Source of the DNA: Margaritifera margaritifera
Taxonomy: Eukaryota > Mollusca > Bivalvia > Unionida > Margaritiferidae
Length of the DNA stretch: 64,000 nucleotides
NCBI GenBank assembly: GCA_029931535.1
Contig: JAQPZY010001675.1
Span: 1,986,501-2,050,500, forward strand
Direction of reading: 5' to 3'
A program made the translations under genes and the position numbers. Numbering within the stretch: position 1 is the stretch's first letter; the number at the start of each line of letters is the position of its first letter. A model generated the notes under the pieces. The model saw only the letters and a list, made by a program, of their open reading frames with translations, did no database searches and was not told the origin of the DNA. Shown here piece after piece: positions 49,199 to 57,440 of this stretch.

Positions 49199-49766
49199 AT
49201 GGATACCAGGGAACTTCATTACTTATTGATTCGCGGTTCCTATACTTCTTCTTGGAATCCTGTGGTGTGTGCTAAAGATGAACTACCTCATCGTAAACCA
49301 AAAAAACGTTCATGCCTATGTCATCAATACCGACGACAGTCATCTACCAGGAACCCATTGGGTTGCCGTGTACTTTCCCAACACTCACTGTGTGGAATAT
49401 TTTGATTCTTATGGATTACCTCCTTTGGAAAAAGACATCATCGAGTTTATGAGAAGAAATGCCGTCTCGACTCGATTCAATAATGTGAGACTACAAGGAT
49501 CCGATTCCATGGTGTGTGGACAATATTGTGTACATTATCTTCATCAACGCAGTCTTGGATATTCCTTAGAACATTTGCTGACTTATTTTGATAGTGACTA
49601 TGTTCGAAACGATGCTAAAGTACAAAGATGGTTTTGTGAACGTTATGGTTATCTCTTGTCTTTAGCTCACAATCGTAGTGTGCATCAGAATGATGTTGAT
49701 GTAGAAAGTTTGACATTTACTTTACCTTCCCAACGCTGTCAACCTTGTAAATATGTTCCTGTTTGA
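49199..49766 (+). pseudogene. Adenain-like cysteine protease, one frameshift
   Basis: ATG 49199 opens with MDTRELHYLLIRGSY and VVCAKDELP, the usual N terminus of Polinton maturation proteases. The frame then fails, and the catalytic part is in the frame open from about 49269 to 49766. There the expected residues are visible: His in GTHWVAVYF, Asp in EYFDSYG, Gln in RLQGSDS and Cys in MVCGQYC. The family cleaves capsid precursors. One indel near 49285-49330 (an A-rich tract) separates start and catalytic frames. AATAAA lies at 49821. Confidence 0.85.
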
Positions 49767-49820
49767 AAATTTTTTTTATTGTTGAATGATTAGTTTTTTA
49801 TGTTAGAATAGTTATTGTTG

Positions 49821-49826
49821 AATAAA
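49821..49826 (+). terminator. Polyadenylation signal after the protease
   Basis: AATAAA 55 bp past the protease stop, in an AT-rich spacer (49767-49985). It probably ends the rightward core transcript before the right-arm promoter. Confidence 0.55.
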
Positions 49827-49986
49827 AACAATGTTATTGTTTTTTTGAAAAAAGGTGTTGTGTGGTTTTTTATTGAATTTTTGAAAAAAATAATTATTAT
49901 GTTCTCTCTCTCTTTCTATCGATCTAAAAAAAGTTAAACCCTTTCCTCTATCTGTGACCTCACTGTCGATCTGAAAAAAACCCTAC

Positions 49987-50030
49987 CATGTTTTCCATCG
50001 CGTCCGCGCGTTAAGCATATAAAGCGGTGC
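49987..50030 (+). promoter_or_regulatory. Promoter module P2 for gene R2
   Basis: ATGTTTTCCATCGCGTCCGC followed by GCGTTAAGCATATAAAGCGG; TATAAA at 50018-50023. Almost identical to the - strand module at 31501-31542 and similar to 50976-51015. It argues for ATG 50098 over an upstream non-ATG start. Confidence 0.8.
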
Positions 50031-50097
50031 GTTGGCCAGTGTAGTCATTCTCGTTGACTCGTCAAGATCTCAACAGTTCCAAAAAGAAGAAAAGAAG

Positions 50098-50532
50098 ATG
50101 GCCGCAACCAAGATTACAAAGCTGAATGAAGCTATGGTTAACATTATGAGGGTGAAGAATCATTTGATGGAAACCAACCCGGAGAGAAAGACGATGACGT
50201 TCATTCAAATGGCGCATGATCTAGTAGAAGAGGTTCTGAGAGAAGAAATACTTCGGGAAAGAACAGAATGGGAAGTAGGACATCGACTACAGCAACAGCA
50301 GCAACAACAACAACAACAGCAAAGACAACAACAACAGCAGCAGCAACAACTTATGCAGTCCAACAAACTACCTGACGGCGAAGTAAGTTGCAAGATTGAC
50401 TGTGAAGAATTTGCTTTCTCTTTCACCCGAAAGAGACCTGCCTGCCTTAAAGCTGTGAGGCCCATCGTCAAACGTGGCCGCCCTGCTGGAGCTGCTACTA
50501 CTACCACTGCTACTTCACCCCAGAGAAGTTAA
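50098..50532 (+). CDS. Right arm gene R2, polyQ and AT-hook-like protein (144 aa)
   Basis: The ORF is open from 50032, but the TATA box at 50018-50023 places the mRNA start near 50045, so ATG 50098 is chosen. The N-terminal half is helical (KLNEAMVNIMRVKNHLMETN), followed by a glutamine tract of about 25 residues with one Arg, and near the C terminus IVKRGRPAGAA, an AT-hook-like KRGRP core that binds the minor groove of AT-rich DNA. Function unknown; chromatin or DNA binding is inferred from the hook. A histone-type stem-loop lies 31 bp past the stop. Confidence 0.75.
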   Translation: MAATKITKLNEAMVNIMRVKNHLMETNPERKTMTFIQMAHDLVEEVLREEILRERTEWEVGHRLQQQQQQQQQQQRQQQQQQQQLMQSNKLPDGEVSCKIDCEEFAFSFTRKRPACLKAVRPIVKRGRPAGAATTTTATSPQRS

Positions 50533-50563
50533 AAACAACATAACTTCTTTAAAAAAAACCAAC

Positions 50564-50600
50564 GGGCCTTTTAAGGGCCACCCCAAATCTCTAGAAAAGA
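50564..50600 (+). terminator. Histone-type 3' end signal 4
   Basis: CCAAC, stem-loop GGGCCTTTTAAGGGCC (five of six pairs; third pair G-G), ACCCC, then TAGAAAAGA. Located 31 bp past the R2 stop. Slightly weaker than the other copies. Confidence 0.68.
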
Positions 50601-50905
50601 TTACTACTCTCAAAATTGCCATATATATCTATATGTTTTGTATGTTTGTTTTGTTTGTTTGTGATAACCCACTTCACCAAAAAAAACCTTTACCCCTTAT
50701 ATGTTTGTGGCTTGTGTGTTTGATATATAAAATTTTTTTTTTAAAAAAATAGTTGTGTGGTGTGTGTAAGTTTAATATAAAATTTTTTTTAAAAAAAAAA
50801 TAGGTATTGTATGGTGTGTGTTTGATTTTTATCAAAAGTAGTTTCTTTTAGGTCCGCGCTTTTAGAGTAAGGGGTGATGGAGTGCAAAATCCGCGAAGCC
50901 TAGAA
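50600..50905. other. Right-arm spacer, mirrored in left arm
   Basis: No gene. The first 200 bp are the inverted counterpart of 31545-31740. At 50851 a fragment GGTCCGCGCTTTTAGAGT repeats part of the arm promoter module without a TATA box. Confidence 0.6.
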
Positions 50906-50927
50906 TGACGTCAAAGGAATGACGTCA
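50906..50927 (+). promoter_or_regulatory. Two CRE/ATF palindromes
   Basis: Perfect TGACGTCA at 50906-50913 and 50920-50927, 14 bp apart, about 80-100 bp upstream of the TATA-like box of gene R1. The same octamer occurs in the left arm at 32201. Confidence 0.75.
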
Positions 50928-50975
50928 GACGCGGGGTAGTGGGGTGATGTTTTTTTTGTTATTTTTAGGTGTAAG

Positions 50976-51015
50976 GGATGTTTTCCTTCACGTCCGCGCT
51001 TCTAGTATATTAAAA
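50976..51015 (+). promoter_or_regulatory. Promoter module P3 for gene R1
   Basis: GGATGTTTTCCTTCACGTCC followed by GCGCTTCTAGTATATTAAAA; TATATTAA at 51006-51013. Third copy of the arm promoter module, about 45 bp upstream of ATG 51057. Confidence 0.75.
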
Positions 51016-51056
51016 CAACGTCTTCCCTAGTTAAGCTACCCCGTTTATTCAAGAGA

Positions 51057-51320
51057 ATGAACAGCTTAAGAAACCTTAGGCAAGTAAAACAAATCTTGGA
51101 TGTGGTATCTCACATCATCCAAGATATGATAAAGAAAGAAGAAGAGAAGAGGGAGAGTAAAATCCCGATCAGAACCCACCCCATGCTTGAAGAAGATTGG
51201 GAACATGAAGCAGACCATCCTCCCTTCTTTTTAACCTTTTTAAAGACAACAAAAGAAGAAACATGGAGGGGGAGCTGCCCTGCATGCAGGGCAAAGCCAG
51301 GGAGGTTCCCCCACCTCTAA
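51057..51320 (+). CDS. Right arm gene R1, unknown protein (87 aa)
   Basis: A short ORF with a helical N-terminal half (LRQVKQILDVVSHIIQDMIK), a KKEEEKRESK segment and a C-terminal CPAC pair (SCPACRAKPG). It faces outward, ends 17 bp from the right TIR, and its 3' end signal is inside the TIR, mirroring gene L1 on the left. The IIQDMIKKEEE segment weakly resembles L1. Function unknown. Called for its promoter, position and stem-loop more than for the protein itself. Confidence 0.65.
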   Translation: MNSLRNLRQVKQILDVVSHIIQDMIKKEEEKRESKIPIRTHPMLEEDWEHEADHPPFFLTFLKTTKEETWRGSCPACRAKPGRFPHL

Positions 51321-51337
51321 AATACACTCAAAACGAA

Positions 51338-51657
51338 TCCAACGGTCCTTTTTAGGACCACCCCTTTTCAAGAAAGATTAATTATATTCCCCACACCCCC
51401 CGTAATGTAGTGACGAAGACAACGTCCACTACTATCAAAACACCCCCCACCCCAGTTTTGATGGTAGTGGACGTTGTCTTCGTCACTACATTACGGTGCG
51501 ACCCTACTATGGCTCTCAAGTGCCCCCACTTGACCCGGTGGCAGATTGAGACCCAAACTTCCGGTGGAGGCGATTGAGACCCACCGACCCATAATGCTCG
51601 GTGGGTCTCAATCGCCTCCACCGGAAGTTTGGGTCTCAATCGCCACCGTATACTACT
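51338..51657. repeat. Right TIR of the Polinton with two large hairpins
   Basis: Inverted copy of 30577-30896. Hairpins at 51402-51494 and 51537-51647; the terminal one is essentially perfect here, whereas the left copy has two mismatches. The inner end carries histone-type signal 5. Confidence 0.95.
51344..51377 (+). terminator. Histone-type 3' end signal 5 (in right TIR)
   Basis: CCAAC, stem-loop GGTCCTTTTTAGGACC (six perfect pairs), ACCCC, then CAAGAAAGA (51369-51377). It lies 24 bp past the R1 stop. Confidence 0.8.
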
Positions 51658-51663
51658 TTCATT
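51658..51663. repeat. Target site duplication TTCATT (right)
   Basis: Identical to 30571-30576 on the left. Confidence 0.93.
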
Positions 51664-54235
51664 TCTTCATAAAATTATCTGTCTCAACATTGATACATAA
51701 TGAATCTGTATATGTGAGAAGTAGCTTAATTCGGTCATCATATTTGTTTATGAACTTGCTGTAGTAAAAATCATACATTAGCCACTTGTTTAACTCTAAC
51801 GCTGTAAATCCACCATATATCGGTTTTTTAAGTTTCATCTTTTCGTTTCTCATACTCACAAGTACCAAATCCTCACCTACAATCGTTCTGTTTGCAAATG
51901 ACACATCTTTTTTTAACTTATCATATTTCTTTTTATACGTATATATTTTTACTGTTGTTCATTTTACCAGATTCTTAAATATGTTTGCCAAATACAGCAC
52001 AAGTCAAAAATTTTTACAAAAGTCCTTCTCACAATCATTAGCTGCTCTTTGTCTCAATGAAATATTGAGCTCGAGATAGGACTTCAACCAAAGTTGCTGA
52101 TTGGAAAAGATGACCCTTGTGTACATTTGTCACTTTCGCTCCGAACTCCACGTAAAGCATTAAGTTTCTGTAGTGTTTTTATCTTTCAATGTACATAACA
52201 GCTTGGGTATCATTGGTTTAGTTGCCCAGTTGTCTTTAATGCATTTATTTTGCTGATCGGAAAATCTTCCATGGATGGCACACGATTTGCTGGAGCAATA
52301 TGGGTAGTCTTTGAAATATTCGTATAGACGTTTTAGAATTTCCAAATCTACTTCCAAAAAAGCCTGTTTAATTATTGTCGGGTAGGTTTAACAGGTTTTA
52401 TTCTACCCATTTAATCTGTTCACTTGTTCCTCGATCTGAAATTGTTTTACCGGGAAATGGTGACACAAGGCCAAATTATTTATATCAATTTGCATGATAT
52501 ATGTTTTTGGTTTTGTCTCATAATACGTACTATAACTTGTATTTGTTCCATCATCTACATAGAATTGGTGATTGGCTTTAGCATATATATTAGGTATCAT
52601 GCTAATGCCCACACAAATATCAATCTCAGTCATGATAAACAGTTATATTTCTACACCTGATATATTTAAACTTGCATCATATGCAAGACCTGGAGTAATA
52701 TAGTATGGTGCTAAGTTTAGTTTGTAGTGTTTGATGCAGACATTGCGAAATTCTTCAAAGATATCGCATAACATTAAGTTATCTTTTTCACATAATAGTT
52801 TTGAGAATCACCTAAAGTGTTTAGTATGAAGTGAGGCATTACGTCGTGTACGTATTGATACTCATCATTAAAAATGTTTAAATTGAAGAGCGATGAATAG
52901 AATTTGTTCAATCGTAGGAATTTGGGTTTCATATTTTGGAAAAGTTTGTCTCATCTACATTTTGTACCTGGAGTTTCAAGGGCTTCGCTCATGAATCTAT
53001 AGATGTCCACAAATATACTCGTTCTTTTCACAATGATCTCTTTTCTTTCTTTTTTGTAGTTGACACCTACTACGTTTTTATGGAATGAAACGCATATTCG
53101 TCCGTGTTATGGATGGCGTTTACATAATTTTCAGGGTCTTTTTAAAAAACTTATTGATGAAGAGGTGTGAATCATATCCAGAAAAGTTATGGAGTATGGA
53201 GTTATGAAGTAAGCGGAATTAATTTCGCAGATTTGCAGTTTAGATTCCATTCAATATGAGCCGGCCCTCTGTACAATTGAATCAAATCATCGTGATCTCG
53301 CACCACATTCTTTTATGGGTTTTTTTTCTTTCTCACAGATATGGAATGTATTTGTTGAATCGAAATGCCTTATGTGTCTTCTTTTATGAAGAGCATAGGT
53401 TTTGCATACTTTGTTCGCAATTTATCATATACAAGTCTTGCAATTCTTCTTAATAAATTGTAAAATGCTTCAACGCAATCAGTTGACATGTAAATAATGG
53501 TGTGTATTTTTTGTGTATTGCCTTCAGATACATGCCAATCCGGAAGGTGTGTGTTTTTTAGTTTTCTCTCTTAAACTTTGATGTGCCTCCAACTTCCAAA
53601 ATTGTTGAGTACTCTCAGATGATGTTACATCGTTCCTGGCATAAATAACAAGGTGTTATGACTCTAGCAAACCTCTTCTCTGGCGATGCACTGTATGTGC
53701 TTCATCAGTTTTAACCAGCACATACAAAGTTACAATAATAAAAAACGAATATAGTCACAAATAACAACAAACGGAACTTTGAGCTATTGATTAAAGATTT
53801 TAAATTTGACAACAGAACCATTCTCCGTCAAGCTGTCAACCGTATTTCCTACTTTAAAGCACAACACTTTATGTTGAATCAATTTTGATCCTGTGTTGGA
53901 GTGGATGAAATACTGCTTGCATATGATGTTGTGATTTTTGTATTTATATATTTGACTTGATACCAACCGAGATAAATTCTTAATGCCCATATAATTAAAT
54001 GTATCCACGCCATCGAAAATTATCAACATAGCAACACGTGATCCTTTTGTTCTTCGAACACTCTAACCGGTCTAATGTACTTGTCTTCAGTGATTTCATA
54101 GACCCTAACTGATATATTGAATTCTTTATAAAATTTGCCGATGTCATTTAGAATTAAATATTTGTAAAATCTTCTCCATCTGTAAATTAAAAACCTTACG
54201 ATTTTAATACATAGGGAATTTTCAATGTATATCAC
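51664..54235 (-). pseudogene. polB: Older DNA polymerase B, interrupted by the Polinton
   Basis: Degenerate but ordered polymerase B landmarks run right to left: N-terminal MGIKNLSRLVSSQIYKYK near 53.95 kb, motif A-like KTYIMQIDINNL near 52.48 kb, a motif B region with WLKSYLELNISLRQRAANDC near 51.98-52.07 kb, and motif C LLLTYTDSLCINVET near 51.73 kb. Stops and frame changes lie between them. The motifs are of the DxNNLY / TDSL class, different from the nested Polinton's SLYP / DTDS enzyme. The reading continues at 30570 on the other side of the insertion. Confidence 0.75.
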
Positions 54236-54840
54236 TGTGCTAAACTTTTGTTGTCAACTCTATTGACAAAGTGCAAATAGACGCTAGACTTATCAATGAA
54301 GTTGAGGTGCACATTCTGCTCAATTTATTATGAATATTAGGCTGTAGGTGTGGCTCATAGAGCCGATTTGAACGATTTTTATACATTCACATACTGTTTT
54401 GTGTCTAAATTTTGCTACTACACTCCTGTACTTACTTTACTTTGAGAAACTATTTCATACAATGAAGGAAATCAGTGTGTTACATTTAGTACTTGTTAGT
54501 GAGATTTAGTTAGTGTCTCTCTGAGACAATTTATTACTTACTTTTTTCGTATCTAAATTTTTACCAATGCCTAAACAATGTCAATGTTGAAAGCACACAT
54601 CTGGAGGCATGGAGAATATAACCATGCACGTAAAAGCGAGCACTCTGATCAGGTAGAAAAATTCAATGCACCATGAACTGAAAAGACTTTACCTGCAATA
54701 ATGACAACAGAAAATAATTAACAACAAGAGAAACAGCAAGAAACAATAAAACAGCTTGAGATAAAGAAAAGTCATAGATGAGTGTGTAGCCAAAGCTGAT
54801 AAGAAAATGTGAAGAAAAGGTAGCGTACAATTTTATTTAA

Positions 54841-54975
54841 ATGGAATTCAACATTTTGAATGACAAAATACACGGCTTGTACCAAAAGACTGACGCATTA
54901 AATGCAAATTTTAACCAGTTTCTTATTTTAAACGAGAAACAAGTCAAAGAAAATGTTGAAGAGTTTAAAAATTAA
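54841..54975 (+). CDS. Small ORF of older element, 44 aa
   Basis: MEFNILNDKIHGLYQKTDAL and a Lys/Glu-rich helical end. It opposes the polymerase strand. No family recognised; called only because it sits inside the old element between polymerase and TIR. Confidence 0.3.
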   Translation: MEFNILNDKIHGLYQKTDALNANFNQFLILNEKQVKENVEEFKN

Positions 54976-55230
54976 TTATTGAGGGAAAAATCAATATAAT
55001 AGAATTGAAGAAGTTTTTAATCTCTGTCATGGTCATATATTAGCATGATGTTTACAATATACCTAGTAATTTAAAGTTGTTGAGCTAACGCCTAAGATAG
55101 GTGAAACCAAAATTGAAGAATCACATGTTCACTCAGTGTGTGATCCATCTGTACCCAAAATAACAGTTTAATATGTAAATTACCATAATACATGCATCTC
55201 TGAGCTGTTATAGTTTCTTTCTTTGAGTAA

Positions 55231-55473
55231 ATGAGCGTAATGAAGAGCATCGTCAATACACTATATCATGTAGCACTCCGTACTGCTTTCATTATGTCAT
55301 ACAGTGTATTGCTATTCGAAATTATAAAACTCAGAATTGGACAACCACACAAACTTAGTTTCGAAGAGATGATGAAGCTACTTGTGACAGGAGGATTGTC
55401 AAAATTAATCAGTGGCTATCTAATCAGTAGTGGTTTATTACCTGATAAAATTCTATCATATTATTTGTTTTAA
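55231..55473 (+). CDS. Small hydrophobic protein of older element (80 aa)
   Basis: An intact ORF with two hydrophobic segments (AFIMSYSVLLFEII and LLVTGGLSKLISGYLISSGLL), probably membrane-associated. It ends at the inner edge of the right TIR of the older element. Being the only fully open ORF in an otherwise decayed element is notable. No family recognised. Confidence 0.45.
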   Translation: MSVMKSIVNTLYHVALRTAFIMSYSVLLFEIIKLRIGQPHKLSFEEMMKLLVTGGLSKLISGYLISSGLLPDKILSYYLF

Positions 55474-55680
55474 TTGCCGTGCAGGGGTACTAGAACGTCA
55501 CTAGGTCAGCAATACATATTTTTTTTTATTTGTAAGTGCGGTGTAGGGGTACGAGTAACTCTCTAGGCCACACATTATCTTGGAATTTGAAATAATAGTA
55601 TAGGTGGGTTCTATGTTACTGCTGTTGTTTTGTGACTGATTGTTCCCTTAAATCTTGCAGCAGTGATGAGTATTTATCAA
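55470..55680. repeat. Right terminal inverted repeat of the older element
   Basis: Complement aligns with 28245-28435. The segment CCTGGAACTCGCCGCTTCTG at about 55750 also matches left-TIR sequence but in direct orientation, so the outer end may be rearranged. Confidence 0.55.
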
Positions 55681-55839
55681 ATTAGTTTCAAAAAAAAAAA
55701 AAACAACAAAAAAAAAAAGGTCAAAAATAATTGGAGGTTACCTGGAACTCGCCGCTTCTGTACAACTAATAAACATTAAGAATGATGATATGTAATAACA
55801 TACTATCTAATAAAACTGAAAAATAAATTTAAACTCTAC

Positions 55840-56067
55840 CTTCCATGACACAGTAAGATAATTCCACAACACATGGCCAAGATACACGAACACACTTTTG
55901 ATATTGGTTGTTGTTTTGCATGTCAGACGAAAGTCCCAGAAAACAAAAAATGTTGGTGCCTGTAATATCAGCTTTTATCACATTCCTCTGTGGCGGAGTA
56001 CAGCATTCACCTGATTTGCATGTAAGAGTGCCCTTCACGCTATGTCCATCACAGTTATACAATTGCA
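55840..56067 (-). CDS. Cys-rich extracellular exon of a host gene
   Basis: A 228-bp - strand exon with acceptor CTTCTTTTATTTAG and donor GAAG|GTAGAG, phase 1 at both ends as in modular extracellular proteins. It encodes about 76 residues with eight cysteines (YNC, LTC, ECC, FCF, KCV, PCV, YC). Strand and phase are compatible with the Ser/Thr stalk exon at 26377-26610, so the old element and the nested Polinton may occupy one intron of a single receptor gene. I do not recognise the domain. Confidence 0.55.
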
Positions 56068-56589
56068 CTAAATAAAAGAAGAAATGAATAAACTTACACA
56101 TAAACCATGAGCAAAAGATATATAATAACTCAAAGATAACCATACGAAATTGATTCTGATTATATTAGCCATATGCAACTATCCTTAAAAAATAAATTAA
56201 AAATTAGTAGAATAGCCACACCCATCTGCGTGCATAAGCAATGTATTTGCAAGATATATTTAATTTTAGACAATATATAGTTTCATACGTAGGTTTACAT
56301 TAAGGACATCTAATATTTATCCATTTTGGACAAAGTTAACATTGATGACATCCAATGGGTACCTGTTCGCATCTCGAATGACAATAACAAATAGTACTTT
56401 GTTCTTTAGCCATGTCATGAAAATTGTTTAAAGTCTTCTAAGTTATGAAAGCTCAGTTCATCTTTGGAAATCCTTTGGATGACTGATATCACGATTTTAA
56501 CTTTATGGGAAAAAGAGCGAAAAAAAAAAATGACAAAAAAATAATAATGGAAAGCTTGTAACTGAAAACAACTCGTCATTTTCAAATTA

Positions 56590-57440
56590 TTACGATGATA
56601 ACTCCTTACTATAGTGTACTGTGATGTCTGTTCTAAAGTCTCCAAACGTCGATAGTGTGATGTGCTGTCTGTGCTAAAGTCTTCAAACGTCTATAGTGTA
56701 ATGTACTGTCTGTGTTAATGTCTACTAACATATAAAGTGTATTATGATGTGTTTGCTAAAGCCTCCAAACGTATATAGTGTAATGCACTGTCTGTGCTAA
56801 GGTCTGCAAACGTCTATAGTGTATTGTGATGTCTGTGCTAACGTCTACAAACGTCTATAGTGTAATGTGCTGTCTGTGCTAAAGTCTACAAACGTCTATA
56901 GTGTAATGTGCTGTCTGTGCTAAAGTATCCAAACGTCTATAGTGTAATGTACTGTCTGTGTTAAAGTCTACAAACGTCTATAGTGTAATGTGCTGTCTGT
57001 GCTAAAGTCTACAAACGTCTATAGTGTAATGCACTGTCTGTGCTAAAGTCTTCAAACGTCTGTAGTGTAATGTGCTGTCTGTGCTAAAGTCTACAAACGT
57101 CTATAGTGTAATGTGCTGTCTGTGCTAAAGTCTACAAACGTCTATAGTGTAATGTGCTGTCTGTGCTAAAGTCTTCAAACGTCTATAGTGTAATGTACTG
57201 TCTGTGTTAATGTCTACTAACATATAAAGTGTATTATGATGTCTTTGCTAAAGCCTCCAAACGTCTATAGTGTAATGCACTGTCTGTGCTAAGGTCTGCA
57301 AACGTCGATCGTGTATTGTGATGTCCGTGCTAAGGTCTACAAACATCTATAGTGTAACGTAATATCTGTGCTAAGGTCTACAAATGTATAGAGTGTAATA
57401 ATGTGATATCTGTGCTAAAGTCACCAAAAGTCTATAACCT
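56590..57440. repeat. 41-bp minisatellite, about 20 copies
   Basis: The unit contains GTCTATAGTGTAATGTGCTG followed by TCTGTGCTAAAGTCTACAAAC. Two higher-order blocks with ACATATAAAGTGTATTATGA suggest repeat units were duplicated in groups. Not CRISPR: adjacent copies with no unique spacers. Confidence 0.9.

Larger units (their letters stand above)
30577..51657. mobile_element. Polinton/Maverick (adintovirus-like) element, 21.1 kb
   Basis: Defined by 320-bp TIRs starting AG and ending CT and a perfect 6-bp target duplication. Gene content is the full Polinton set: polymerase B, DDE integrase with chromodomain, FtsK/HerA-type packaging ATPase, adenain-like protease, major (double jelly-roll type) and minor capsid proteins, plus accessory genes. 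Core genes are on the + strand in compact order; arm genes point outward or diverge. Base composition is visibly less AT-rich than the host. About ten genes carry single stops or frameshifts, so this copy is probably an inactive provirus, although the TIRs are nearly identical. Confidence 0.97.
28245..55680. mobile_element. Older decayed Maverick-like element, split by the younger Polinton
   Basis: Diverged inverted repeats bound the region: the left copy near 28245-28435 matches the complement of about 55470-55680, sharing for example ATTCCAAGAT and TTCTAGTACCCCT in the same order. Inside, apart from the nested 21-kb Polinton, lie a decayed - strand DNA polymerase B gene and a few small ORFs, about 6.3 kb in all. 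The polymerase class and TIRs fit a Maverick/virus-like element, internally deleted. Exact ends and target duplication were not resolved. Confidence 0.6.

Noticed and set aside
56590..57440. Possible CRISPR array
   Set aside because: Copies abut each other with no unique spacers, and the genome is eukaryotic; it is a minisatellite. The same holds for the 39-bp array.
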